Below the pieces are notes generated by a model that saw only the letters and a list, made by a program, of their open reading frames with translations, did not search any database and was not told the DNA's origin. A DNA stretch of 53,230 nt from Rhodospirillales bacterium (lineage in GTDB: Bacteria; Pseudomonadota; Alphaproteobacteria; Acetobacterales; Acetobacteraceae), in assembly GCA_947447625.1 (NCBI GenBank), contig CANFKS010000015.1:1-53230 (forward strand), written 5' to 3'. The translations under genes were made by a program, and so were the position numbers. Positions 8,142 to 18,225 of the stretch are shown in pieces (position 1 is the stretch's first letter; the number at the start of each line of letters is the position of its first letter).

Positions 8142-9091
8142 GCAGCACCCGCTTGCCCGTCGTGCTGGTGAGCGGCCTGTCAGGTGCCGGCAAAGCCTCG
8201 ATCCTGCGCGCCCTGGAGGATGCCGGGTTTGACGCCATCGACAATCCACCCCTCGAAATGATCGAGGGCCTCGTCGCCCGGTCCGACGGCGCAACCGGCC
8301 TCGCCGTGGGAGTCGACGCCCGCTCCCGCGGCTTTGACGCCGATGCCGTGCTGGCCACCCTGGCCCGCCTGCGTCTCAACCCTGCGCTGCGCCCCGAACT
8401 GCTCTTCGCCTGGGCCGATGAAAGCGCCCTGCTGCGCCGCTTCACCGAAACCCGCCGCCGCCACCCCCTCGCCCCGCGCGGCCGCGTGTCCGACGGCATC
8501 GCCGCCGAACATCAACTGATCGCCCCGCTCCATGCCGCTGCCGACCTGGTGATCGATACCTCCGAACTCCCGCTCGCCGGCTTGCGCCAGATCATCGAAC
8601 GGCGTTTCGCCCATGGCGAGGCGGGGGGTCTCCAAACCGGCCTGTCGGTCTCGCTGGTGTCCTTCGCGTTTCCTGCAGGGCTGCCCCGCGAGGCAGATAT
8701 GGTATTCGACGCAAGGTTTCTGCGCAATCCTCATTACGATCCGATACTTAGACCGCTGACCGGAAGTGATCCCTCAGTTGCGGCCTATGTGGCAGCCGAT
8801 CCGGACTTTGCAGCTTTCTTTCAGGGTATCGCCGACCTGTTGAATCTGGTCTTGCCCCGCTTCGTTCAGGAGGGCAAGAAATACGCGACAATCGCTGTCG
8901 GATGCACCGGCGGCCGCCACAGATCGGTCGCCATCGTCGAACGGTTGATGAATTATCTTTCGGATTCGGGCTGGCGCGTCAGCGCGTTGCATCGGGAACT
9001 CGCCCGCGAGAGCATGATTGCTCGCGCAGGTCACCGGCGTGGCGCAGACACCCAAAACGGATCAACGCAGGAGCCTGACGGCACTTCATGA
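8138..9091 (+). CDS. rapZ: RapZ/YvcJ-family nucleotide-binding protein
   Basis: RapZ-family proteins bind nucleotides and, in enterobacteria, act as adaptors that direct RNase E to small RNAs; in alphaproteobacteria the gene sits in the regulatory PTS operon. This 317-residue copy has the N-terminal ATPase-like domain (LVSGLSGAGKASILRALEDA, then IDNPP) and the conserved C-terminal block with SFAFPAGLPREADMVFDARF, TIAVGCTGGRHRSVAIVE and the RapZ-specific GCTGG/H loop. The Walker A reads GxSGAGKA-S: the residue after the lysine is Ala rather than Ser/Thr. Start ATG overlaps the hprK stop. Confidence 0.92.
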   Translation: MSSTRLPVVLVSGLSGAGKASILRALEDAGFDAIDNPPLEMIEGLVARSDGATGLAVGVDARSRGFDADAVLATLARLRLNPALRPELLFAWADESALLRRFTETRRRHPLAPRGRVSDGIAAEHQLIAPLHAAADLVIDTSELPLAGLRQIIERRFAHGEAGGLQTGLSVSLVSFAFPAGLPREADMVFDARFLRNPHYDPILRPLTGSDPSVAAYVAADPDFAAFFQGIADLLNLVLPRFVQEGKKYATIAVGCTGGRHRSVAIVERLMNYLSDSGWRVSALHRELARESMIARAGHRRGADTQNGSTQEPDGTS

Positions 9092-9104
9092 GGTCACGCA
9101 GCCG

Positions 9105-9524
9105 ATGATCGGCCTGGTCCTGGTTACGCACGGCCGTCTCGGGGACGAGATGCTGCTGGCGATGGAACATGTCGTGGGCAAGCAACGCAACGTCGCCACC
9201 GTCTGCATAGGCCCCGATGACGACATCGAGAGCCGCCGCGCCGATATCCAGCAGTGCATCGCCGATGTCGATGCCGGAGACGGCGTCGTCCTCATCACCG
9301 ACATGTTCGGCGGCACCCCCAGCAACCTCGCAATTTCGCAGATGGACCGCCCGGACGTCGAAGTCATCGCCGGCATGAACCTGCCGATGCTCGTCAAACT
9401 GGCCAAGGTCCGCTCCAACCTGCCGCTCGCCGATGCCGTGGAATGCGCACAGGCCGCCGGGCGCAAATACATCGCCGCCGCCTCCCGCGTGATGCCCAAA
9501 ATCGCCGGTGGATCCTGCACGTGA
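9105..9524 (+). CDS. PTS system EIIA component, mannose family (regulatory)
   Basis: This 139-residue protein is a mannose-family EIIA domain (also called ManX or PtsM-like in alphaproteobacteria). The phosphorylated histidine is His9 in LVLVTHGRLG, and the active-site loop TDMFGGTPSNLAI is intact. It accepts phosphate from HPr. No EIIB or EIIC is encoded nearby, so it probably acts in regulation rather than sugar uptake. The ATG of MIGLVLVTH is chosen because the family starts here; longer in-frame starts lie inside rapZ. The stop overlaps the HPr start (GTGA). Confidence 0.92.
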   Translation: MIGLVLVTHGRLGDEMLLAMEHVVGKQRNVATVCIGPDDDIESRRADIQQCIADVDAGDGVVLITDMFGGTPSNLAISQMDRPDVEVIAGMNLPMLVKLAKVRSNLPLADAVECAQAAGRKYIAAASRVMPKIAGGSCT

Positions 9525-9811
9525 GCGGCGACGGCGGGCCCGTCCTCGTCCGCGCCCTCACCATCCGCAACCGCCGCGGCCTGCACGCCCGCGCCGCCGC
9601 CAAATTCGTCACCCTCGCCGAGCGCTTCGGTGCCTCGGTCGAAGTGGTCAAGGACGGCCAATCCGTCTCCGCCCGCTCCATCATGGGCCTGATGATGCTC
9701 GGCGCCGGCATCGGCGCCACCATCGAATTGCAGGCCGAGGGGTGGGACGCCAAGGAAGCGATGGACGCACTCGCCGCGCTCGTCGAGGCCGGCTTCAATG
9801 AGCCGGACTGA
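9521..9811 (+). CDS. ptsH: Phosphocarrier protein HPr
   Basis: HPr carries phosphate from Enzyme I to EIIA. The 96-residue protein contains the catalytic histidine in NRRGLHARAAAKFV and the regulatory serine in SVSARSIMGLMMLGA, the target of HprK. A GTG start overlaps the EIIA stop (GTGA), matching the coupled layout of this operon. Its 3' end overlaps the Enzyme I start by 14 nt. The presence of both phosphorylation sites supports a complete serine/histidine control circuit. Confidence 0.93.
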   Translation: MSGDGGPVLVRALTIRNRRGLHARAAAKFVTLAERFGASVEVVKDGQSVSARSIMGLMMLGAGIGATIELQAEGWDAKEAMDALAALVEAGFNEPD

Positions 9812-11642
9812 CGACACACCGCTGCCGATCGAACCCGATCCGCCGCCCGCGGAGCCCAAGCGGCCGCGCGAAAAACCAGCCACCCGCGAACGCCGCCTGA
9901 TCGGCATCCCGGTCTCCCCTGGCGTCGCCATCGGCCCGGTCTTCGGCGCCGCCGAGCCCCCCGCCCTCATCACCAAAACCAAAATCCAGGCCACCGACAT
10001 CCCGGCCGAGGTCGCCCGCTTTGACGCCGCAATCGCCCAATCCCGCAAACAACTGCTGAAACTGCGCGCCCGCCTCGGCATCCTGCCCGAGGACAGCCAG
10101 GCCGAAATCGCCCCGATGCTGGACGCCTACCTCCAGATGATCGGCGCCTCGCGCCTGGTGCGCGGCGTGCGCAAGCGCATTGCCGACCTTATGGTTTCCG
10201 CCGAAACCGCCGTTGTGGATGAAACCGAATCCCTCGCCGAGGCGATCCTCGCCCTCCCCGGCGAGGATGACCGCGCCGGCCGCAAGCGCCGCGCCGAGGA
10301 AGTCCGCGAAATCGGCCGCCGCCTGATCCGCAACCTCACCCGCGCCCCCTTCCGCAGCTTCACCGCCCTGCCGCAAGGCGCCGTGCTGGTCTGCGAGTCG
10401 CTCCGCCCGGCTGATGCGGCCCTGCTCGACCCCTCCCGCCTCGCCGGCGTCGCCACCGACGAGGGCGGCGCGGACGGCCACACCGCCATCATGCTCCGCG
10501 CCCTCGGCGTTCCCGCCATCCTCGGCGTGGCCGGCCTGACCCAGGCGGCCAAGCCGGGTGAAACCGTTATTATCGATGGCGCCGCCGGCACCATCACCCT
10601 CAATCCCGACCCCGCGACCCTGACGGCCGCCCGCCGCGCCGTGACCGCCTATGCCCGCGAACTGCAAAAACTCGCCAGCCTGCGCCGCCTGCCCGCCATC
10701 ACCGCCGATGGCGAAACGGTTGAACTTCAGGCCAACCTCGAAATCCCTGCCGAACTGCCGCTCATCGCCCAGTCCGGCGCCTCCGGCATCGGCCTGCTGC
10801 GCACCGAATTCCTCTTCATGAACCGCGAATCCCTGCCCGACGAGGACGCCCAGGCCGAAACCTACCGCAGCATCGTCGAAGCCATGTCCGGCGACCCGGT
10901 CACCATCCGCGTGCTCGACTGGGGCGGCGAAAAGGAAATCGAGGCGCTGCAATCCGAAGGCATCGTCCCCGAGGCCGCCGACCTCAACCCCGCCCTCGGC
11001 ATCCGCGGCATCCGCCTGCTGCTCCGCGAAATCGACCTGTTCGAGACCCAACTCGCCGCCATCTTGCGCGCCGCCGCCAGCGGCCCGGTGCGCATCCTGC
11101 TGCCGATGGTCACGACCGTGACCGAGGTGCGCACCGCGCGCGACATCTACGAGCGCGTGATCCGCCGCCTGCGCCGCCGCGGCGAACGCCTGCCCGACAA
11201 AGCCCCTCCCCTCGGAATCATGATCGAAACCCCCGGCGCCGCACTCTCCGCCGACGCGCTGGCCCTGGAAGCCGATTTCTTCGCCATCGGCACCAACGAC
11301 CTGACGATGTACACCCTCGCCGTCGATCGCGGCGACAGCGACGTCTCAAGCCTCTACGACCCGCTGCACCCCGCCGTGCTGCGCCTCGTCCAATTCGCCA
11401 CCGAAGCCGCGCTGCGCATGCGCATGCCGGTCTCGGTCTGCGGCGAAATGGCCTCCAACCCCAGCTTCGTCAAATTGTTGCTCGGCATGGGGCTGCGCAG
11501 CTTCAGCATGAACGCCTCCGCCGTGCCGCGCGTCAAACAAGCCGTCCGCGCCCTCGCGATCGACGATTGCGCCCGCTTCGCCCGCCGCGTCATGGAACAG
11601 GCCGACCCCGTCGCAATCCGCGAAATGCTCACCGGACCCTGA
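9798..11642 (+). CDS. ptsI: PTS Enzyme I (phosphoenolpyruvate-protein phosphotransferase)
   Basis: Enzyme I takes phosphate from phosphoenolpyruvate and passes it to HPr. The 614-residue protein has a Pro/Arg-rich N-terminal extension of about 30 residues, the HPr-binding helical domain, the phosphohistidine loop DEGGADGHTAIMLRALG (His near residue 226), and the C-terminal PEP-binding barrel with LLRTEFLFM, MIETPGAAL, GTNDLTMYTLAVDR and the cysteine motif PVSVCGEMAS. It lacks a GAF domain, so it is EI proper and not PtsP/EI-Ntr. It closes the hprK-rapZ-EIIA-HPr-EI operon and ends 1 nt from the convergent xerC stop. Confidence 0.93.
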   Translation: MSRTDDTPLPIEPDPPPAEPKRPREKPATRERRLIGIPVSPGVAIGPVFGAAEPPALITKTKIQATDIPAEVARFDAAIAQSRKQLLKLRARLGILPEDSQAEIAPMLDAYLQMIGASRLVRGVRKRIADLMVSAETAVVDETESLAEAILALPGEDDRAGRKRRAEEVREIGRRLIRNLTRAPFRSFTALPQGAVLVCESLRPADAALLDPSRLAGVATDEGGADGHTAIMLRALGVPAILGVAGLTQAAKPGETVIIDGAAGTITLNPDPATLTAARRAVTAYARELQKLASLRRLPAITADGETVELQANLEIPAELPLIAQSGASGIGLLRTEFLFMNRESLPDEDAQAETYRSIVEAMSGDPVTIRVLDWGGEKEIEALQSEGIVPEAADLNPALGIRGIRLLLREIDLFETQLAAILRAAASGPVRILLPMVTTVTEVRTARDIYERVIRRLRRRGERLPDKAPPLGIMIETPGAALSADALALEADFFAIGTNDLTMYTLAVDRGDSDVSSLYDPLHPAVLRLVQFATEAALRMRMPVSVCGEMASNPSFVKLLLGMGLRSFSMNASAVPRVKQAVRALAIDDCARFARRVMEQADPVAIREMLTGP

Positions 11643-11643
11643 T

Positions 11644-12540
11644 CTAGGCTTTAGGGTGGGTCCGCTGCCACACATCCAGCAACCCCGCCGGATCGACCGA
11701 CGTATAGCGCTGCGTCGTCGACAGGCTGGCATGGCCCAGCAGGTCCTGGATCGAGCGCAAATCCGCCCCTCCAGCCAGCAGATGCGTCGCGAACGAATGC
11801 CGCAACGCATGCGGCGTCGCATGCTCGGGCAGCCCATGCAGCCGGCGGAACGCCCGCAACACCCGCTGCGCCACACCGGCATTGAGCCGCTCGCCCCGCG
11901 CCCCCACGAACAGCGCATCGCTCCCCGGATGCACCGCAAGCAGCGCCCCGATCGCCTCGCGCACCACCGGCAACAGCGGGACGATCCGCGCCTTCCCCCC
12001 CTTCCCCATCACCCGCAGCGCCCCCCCGGCCCACGGCACATCGCGGACATCGAGCGCAATGGCCTCGGCGATGCGCAATCCGGCGCCATAAAGCAGGCAG
12101 AACAGGGCCGTATCGCGGGCCTGAAGCCGCGCCTCGTCATGCATCTCGCCGATCTCGGTCGTGATCTCCTTCGCCTGCCCCGCCGTCAGCGCCCGCGGCA
12201 ACGGCCGCCTGATGCGCGGCCCCTTCACGATGGCGATCTGCGCATTGTTGATCCCATGGATCCGCGCCGCCCATTTGTAGAAACTGCGCACCGCCGCCAA
12301 ATGGGTCGCCCGCGTCGCAGCCCCACGCCCGAGCCCGGCCTGCTGCGCCAGCCACGCCCGAAAATCCGTCACCCGCAGCCCCCCAAGGGCCGCCAGATCA
12401 GGCTCGCCCCCCAGATGCTTCGTCAGGAATTCGATGAAATAACCAATATCCCGCCCATACGCCTGCACCGTCAGCACAGACGCCCGGCGCTCATGGGTGA
12501 GCCAGTCGAGAAACGCGAACCGCGCATCCGCCGCCTTCAT
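11644..12540 (-). CDS. xerC: Tyrosine recombinase XerC
   Basis: XerC acts with XerD at dif to resolve chromosome dimers. The 298-residue protein has an N-terminal SAM-like DNA-binding domain (FAFLDWLTHERRASVLTV) and the catalytic domain: Arg in YGAGLRIAEAIAL, Lys in VMGKGGKARIVPL, HxxR in HALRHSFATHLLAGG, His in LLGHASLSTTQ and the nucleophile Tyr in RYTSVDPAGL. XerC rather than XerD is suggested by the GAGLRIAEA and HASLSTTQRYT forms. The start is the ATG of MKAADARFAF. Upstream, the frame stays open through a Gly/Ser repeat (12551-12603), so a longer form cannot be excluded. Confidence 0.9.
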   Translation of the reverse strand: MKAADARFAFLDWLTHERRASVLTVQAYGRDIGYFIEFLTKHLGGEPDLAALGGLRVTDFRAWLAQQAGLGRGAATRATHLAAVRSFYKWAARIHGINNAQIAIVKGPRIRRPLPRALTAGQAKEITTEIGEMHDEARLQARDTALFCLLYGAGLRIAEAIALDVRDVPWAGGALRVMGKGGKARIVPLLPVVREAIGALLAVHPGSDALFVGARGERLNAGVAQRVLRAFRRLHGLPEHATPHALRHSFATHLLAGGADLRSIQDLLGHASLSTTQRYTSVDPAGLLDVWQRTHPKA

Positions 12541-12550
12541 CTCATCGGCC

Positions 12551-12603
12551 CCCAGATATCCACATCCATATCCACGTCCAGATCCAGATCCAGATCCAGA
12601 TTC
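12551..12603. repeat. Hexamer-type microsatellite upstream of xerC
   Basis: The stretch is built from 6-bp units related to CCAGAT/CCATAT, with the last four units (AGATCC) nearly identical. It lies between the fsa-like stop (12642) and the xerC ATG (12540). Read in the xerC frame it would encode alternating Ser/Gly and Tyr/Gly residues. It is a possible slippage site. Confidence 0.75.
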
Positions 12604-12641
12604 CTGGGGCGCTGCGCGGCGGCGGTCATAAGCGGCGATGG

Positions 12642-13298
12642 TCAGACAATGGTCTGGCCTGACTTCTTCCAATCCGCCAGGAAGCCGTCGAGCCCCTTAT
12701 CCGTCAGCGGATGATGATACAGCATCCGCAACACGTTGGGCGGCAACGTCGCGACATGCGCGCCCATCTTGGCCACTTCCAGCAGATGGATCGGATGACG
12801 CACGGAGGCCGCCAGCACTTCGGTGCGGAACTCCGGATAATTGCCGTAGATTTCCAGAATATCCGCGATCAGCTCAAGCCCGTCCTGCCCGATATCATCG
12901 AGCCGGCCGATGAACGGGCTGATGAAGGTCGCCCCCGCCTTCGCCGCCAACAACGCCTGCAGCGGCGAGAAGCACAGCGTGACATTCGTCATCGCGCCCT
13001 CGCCCGACAGCGTCTTGCACGCCCGGATACCGTCCTGCGTCAGCGGCAGCTTGATGCACACATTGGACGCGATCTTCCGCAGCACGGCGGCCTCCCGCAT
13101 CATGCCCTCATAGTCCAGCGCCGCCACTTCCGCGCTCACCGGCCCCTCGACGATCCCGCAGATTTCCGCGATCACTTCGAGAAACTTGCGCCCCGACTTC
13201 GCGATCAGGGAAGGGTTGGTGGTCACCCCATCCAGCAGCCCCGAGGCGGCGAGGGATTTGATCTCCGCAGTATCGGCGGTGTCGACAAAGAACTTCAT
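12642..13298 (-). CDS. Transaldolase / fructose-6-phosphate aldolase family (TalC/MipB type)
   Basis: This 218-residue enzyme is the short form of the transaldolase family. It starts [14 protein letters not shown] and carries [14 protein letters not shown], the Schiff-base lysine in NVCIKLPLT, and the late block [16 protein letters not shown]. Members transfer dihydroxyacetone units or cleave fructose-6-phosphate; sequence alone does not separate transaldolase from aldolase. The ATG of MKFF is favoured by family alignment; MPIMKFF is an alternative 9 nt upstream. It is transcribed away from priA (62 bp between starts) and towards xerC. Confidence 0.88.
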   Translation of the reverse strand: MKFFVDTADTAEIKSLAASGLLDGVTTNPSLIAKSGRKFLEVIAEICGIVEGPVSAEVAALDYEGMMREAAVLRKIASNVCIKLPLTQDGIRACKTLSGEGAMTNVTLCFSPLQALLAAKAGATFISPFIGRLDDIGQDGLELIADILEIYGNYPEFRTEVLAASVRHPIHLLEVAKMGAHVATLPPNVLRMLYHHPLTDKGLDGFLADWKKSGQTIV

Positions 13299-13360
13299 GA
13301 TGGGCATCCGGCTGAGGTTGGGTCTGTCGCAAACGCGCCAGTTCAGGCAGACCTTACAGG

Positions 13361-15580
13361 ATGAGGCCCACCAAGACCAAGATTCCCGAACATGCCGATC
13401 TGCTCGGGGACCCTCGCGGCCGCCGCGTGCCCGTCCTGTTGCCGTTTCCCTTCGCCGGGCCGTTCGACTACCGGGTGCCGCGCGCGCTCGATCCACAGCC
13501 CGGCGACATCGTCATGGTGCCGCTCAACCGGCGCGAGGAAGTCGGCGTCGTATGGGATGGCGAACCCGACAACAGCGTCGGCGACAACCGCCTGCGCGCG
13601 CTGATCTCCATCCTCGACATCCCCCCGATGCGCGCCGACATCCGCCGCCTCGTCGACTGGATCGCCGCCTACACCCTCACCCCGCCTGGCGAAGTGCTCA
13701 CCATGGCGCTGCGCCTCGGCGCCTACCGGCCGGAGCCGATCCCCCTCGGCTGGCAGCGCGCCGAAAACCCGCCCGAGATCCGCCTGACCGAACCGCGCCA
13801 GAAACTCCTCGCCGCCCTGCCCCCCGGCACGCCCCGCGGCAGCGCCGACCTGCTGCGCGAAACCGGCGTCTCGCCCGGCGTCATCCGCGGCCTCGCCGAT
13901 GCCGGCCTCCTCGTGCCCGTCACCCTGCCCACCGCCCCCCCCTTCGCCATCCCCGATCCCGCACACCCCGGCCCCACCCTCTCCCCCGACCAGGAAGCCG
14001 CCGCAGCCGAACTCCGCGCCGCCGTCGCCGCGCGCCGCTTCGGCGTCACCCTGCTTGAAGGCGTGACCGGATCGGGCAAAACCGAAGTCTACCTCGAAGC
14101 CATCGCCACCTGCCTGCGCGAGGGCCGCCAGGTCCTGATCCTGCTGCCCGAAATCGCCCTTTCGTCCCAATGGCTCGATCGCTTCACCCGCCGCTTCGGC
14201 GTCCCCCCCGCGGTGTGGCACTCCGACCTGTCACCACGCACGCGGCGCATCACCTGGCGCGCCGTCGGCACTGGCGCAGCCCCCGTCGTCGTCGGCGCCC
14301 GCTCCGCCCTCTTCCTGCCCTTCCCCGACCTCGGCCTCGTCATCATCGACGAAGAGCACGAAACCGCCTTCAAACAGGAGGAAGGCATCATCTACCACGC
14401 CCGCGACATGGCCGTGGTCCGCGCCCGTCTGTGCCATGCGCCCTGCATCCTGGTTTCCGCCACCCCCTCGCTCGAAACGGTGGCCAACGTCGAAACCGGC
14501 CGCTACCGCCGCGTTCACCTGCCCGATCGCCACGGCGGCGCCACCATGCCCGAAATCGCCCTCATCGACCTGCGCATCACCCCGCCCGACCGCGGCCGCT
14601 TCCTCTCCCCAGCCCTCGTGAAGGACATCACCGCAACCCTCGAGCGCGGCGAACAGGCGATGCTCTTCCTCAACCGCCGCGGCTACGCCCCGCTTACCCT
14701 CTGCCGCGCCTGCGGCCACCGCGTGCAATGCCCGAACTGCACCGCCTGGCTGGTCGAACACCGTGCCCGCCGCGAACTGCAATGCCACCATTGCGGCCAT
14801 AGCATCCCCACCCCCATTGCCTGCCCCGAATGCGCCGCCGAACACAGCCTCACCGCCATCGGCCCCGGCGTCGAACGCATCACCGAGGAAGCCCGCCTCA
14901 CCTTCCCCCAAGCCCGCATCCTGGTCATGGCGTCGGACACCATCGCCGGCCCGCACGCCGCCGCCGAAGCCGCCCGCGCCATCGAGGCCCGCGAAGTCGA
15001 TCTCGTCATCGGCACCCAGATCGTCGCCAAGGGCTGGCACTTCCCGCATCTCACACTGGTCGGCGTGGTCGACGCCGATCTCGGCCTCAACGGCGGCGAT
15101 CTGCGCGCCTCCGAACGCACCGTGCAACTCCTCCACCAGGTCAGCGGCCGCGCCGGACGCGCCGAGGCGCCGGGCCGCGTCTGCCTGCAAACCTTTTCCC
15201 CCGAACACCCCGTGATGCAGGCCCTGCTGCACGGCGATCTCGAAACCTTCATGCTGCGCGAAGCCGCCCAGCGCCGCCCCGGCAACTGGCCCCCCTACGG
15301 CCGCCTCGCCGCCCTCATCGTCTCGGCCGACACCGCCGACGGCGCCGACCGCATGGCCCGCGACCTCGGCCGCGCCGCCCCGCATGGCGACGGCATCGTC
15401 GTCCTCGGCCCCGCCCCGGCTCCGCTCGCCATCCTGCGCGGGCGTCACCGCCGCCGCCTGCTGCTCAAAACCCGGCGCGACGTCGCCGTTCAGCCTCTTC
15501 TGCGCGCCTGGCTCGCCGACGTCCCCACCAGCGGCTCGGTCCGCGTTGACGTGGATGTGGACCCCATCACCTTTCAGTAG
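13361..15580 (+). CDS. priA: Primosomal protein N' (replication restart helicase PriA)
   Basis: PriA recognises stalled forks and reloads the replisome. The 739-residue protein has the N-terminal 3'-end-binding domain ([19 protein letters not shown]), Walker [13 protein letters not shown] near residue 232, the helicase box DEEHE, and an eight-cysteine zinc region around residues 447-490 ([13 protein letters not shown] and CHHCGH...CPEC). It ends with helicase motif VI ([15 protein letters not shown]). All these parts are intact. It is divergent from the transaldolase-family gene. Confidence 0.95.
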   Translation: MRPTKTKIPEHADLLGDPRGRRVPVLLPFPFAGPFDYRVPRALDPQPGDIVMVPLNRREEVGVVWDGEPDNSVGDNRLRALISILDIPPMRADIRRLVDWIAAYTLTPPGEVLTMALRLGAYRPEPIPLGWQRAENPPEIRLTEPRQKLLAALPPGTPRGSADLLRETGVSPGVIRGLADAGLLVPVTLPTAPPFAIPDPAHPGPTLSPDQEAAAAELRAAVAARRFGVTLLEGVTGSGKTEVYLEAIATCLREGRQVLILLPEIALSSQWLDRFTRRFGVPPAVWHSDLSPRTRRITWRAVGTGAAPVVVGARSALFLPFPDLGLVIIDEEHETAFKQEEGIIYHARDMAVVRARLCHAPCILVSATPSLETVANVETGRYRRVHLPDRHGGATMPEIALIDLRITPPDRGRFLSPALVKDITATLERGEQAMLFLNRRGYAPLTLCRACGHRVQCPNCTAWLVEHRARRELQCHHCGHSIPTPIACPECAAEHSLTAIGPGVERITEEARLTFPQARILVMASDTIAGPHAAAEAARAIEAREVDLVIGTQIVAKGWHFPHLTLVGVVDADLGLNGGDLRASERTVQLLHQVSGRAGRAEAPGRVCLQTFSPEHPVMQALLHGDLETFMLREAAQRRPGNWPPYGRLAALIVSADTADGADRMARDLGRAAPHGDGIVVLGPAPAPLAILRGRHRRRLLLKTRRDVAVQPLLRAWLADVPTSGSVRVDVDVDPITFQ

Positions 15581-15592
15581 CCGTTCGACTGC

Positions 15593-15620
15593 TGGACATA
15601 AGTTCAATGCGGCTGATAAC
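15593..15620 (+). promoter_or_regulatory. Candidate sigma-70-type promoter for the UPF0114 gene
   Basis: TGGACA (15593-15598) and GATAAC (15615-15620) are separated by 16 bp in an AT-richer gap between the priA stop and the GTG of the next gene. The match is partial, so this is a candidate only. Confidence 0.35.
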
Positions 15621-15653
15621 TTTATAACATATCGAAGCAGGAGAGGCCGCGCT

Positions 15654-16223
15654 GTGCAGGACACACCCAAACCGATCACCCTCAAGCCACTCCCGGCCTT
15701 GATCTTCAGTTCCCGCTGGCTCCAGCTTCCCCTCTACCTCGGCCTCATCGTTGCCCAGGTGTTCTACGTGGTGCTCTTCCTCAAGGAACTGCTGCACCTC
15801 ATCATGGAAGGCCTGCACTTCACCGAGGAGGAGATCATGCTCCTCGTCCTCGGCCTGATCGACGTGGTGATGATCTCCAACCTGCTCGTCATGGTCATCG
15901 TGGGCGGCTACGAAACCTTCGTCTCCCGCCTCAATCTGAAAGGCCACCCGGACCAGCCGGAATGGCTCAGCCACGTCAACGCCGGCGTGCTCAAGGTCAA
16001 GCTCGCGATGGCCATCGTCGGCATCTCCTCGATCCACCTGCTCCGCACCTTCATCGAGGCCCGCAGCCTCGGCCTCAGCGAGAGCCACGGGCACGAAAAA
16101 ATCATGGTCGAAGGGGTGATGTGGCAAACCATCATCCACGTCATCTTCATCGCCTCCGCCATCGGCATCGCCGCCGTCGAACGCATGTCCGACGCCAAGC
16201 ACGAGCCGCCCGCCAAGCACTAG
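15654..16223 (+). CDS. UPF0114 (YqhA-family) inner membrane protein
   Basis: This 189-residue integral membrane protein matches the UPF0114/YqhA family in its opening SRWLQLPLYLGLIVAQVFYV, its second helix IMLLVLGLIDVVMISNLLVM and the conserved GGYETFVSRL, followed by SSIHLLRTFIEA and a last helix before a charged tail ending in KHEPPAKH. Four membrane segments are evident. The function of the family is not established. A GTG start follows an AGGAGAGG ribosome-binding site. The stop TAG is the first part of a dispersed repeat element (16222 onward). Confidence 0.85.
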   Translation: MQDTPKPITLKPLPALIFSSRWLQLPLYLGLIVAQVFYVVLFLKELLHLIMEGLHFTEEEIMLLVLGLIDVVMISNLLVMVIVGGYETFVSRLNLKGHPDQPEWLSHVNAGVLKVKLAMAIVGISSIHLLRTFIEARSLGLSESHGHEKIMVEGVMWQTIIHVIFIASAIGIAAVERMSDAKHEPPAKH

Positions 16224-16308
16224 AGCCTGATGATTTTTGGTGGAACCGGCGAATCACGCGACCGGACAAAGGGCTCGGGCATGGCCGCTCGCCCGTCATA
16301 GCGTTTGA
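16222..16308 (+). repeat. Dispersed two-hairpin intergenic repeat, copy A (degenerate)
   Basis: It begins inside the stop codon of the UPF0114 gene with AGAGCCTGATGATTTTTGG, the same opening as the copies at 21295, 24339, 26127 and 40754. The right arm of the first hairpin has decayed, but the spacer (GGACAAAG) and a G-rich second half remain recognisable. Confidence 0.65.
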
Positions 16309-16340
16309 CCCGCCAGTCGCGCGCGGGCAAGCCTGCCCCC

Positions 16341-18185
<1,845 letters not shown>

Positions 18186-18190
18186 AATGA

Positions 18191-18219
18191 AGCGCTTCTT
18201 TTTTCAAAAAAGAAGCGCT
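18191..18219. terminator. Bidirectional intrinsic terminator
   Basis: A perfect 14-bp inverted repeat (AGCGCTTCTTTTTT, one unpaired base, then its complement) lies between the converging ABC exporter (stop 18185) and TonB receptor (stop 18226). The internal T and A runs give a U-tract in either direction. Confidence 0.85.
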
Positions 18220-18225
18220 CTTTTC

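Noticed and set aside
11644-12540. Integrase of a mobile element
   Set aside because: The recombinase is a canonical XerC in a housekeeping context (priA, transaldolase family), with no attachment sites or cargo.
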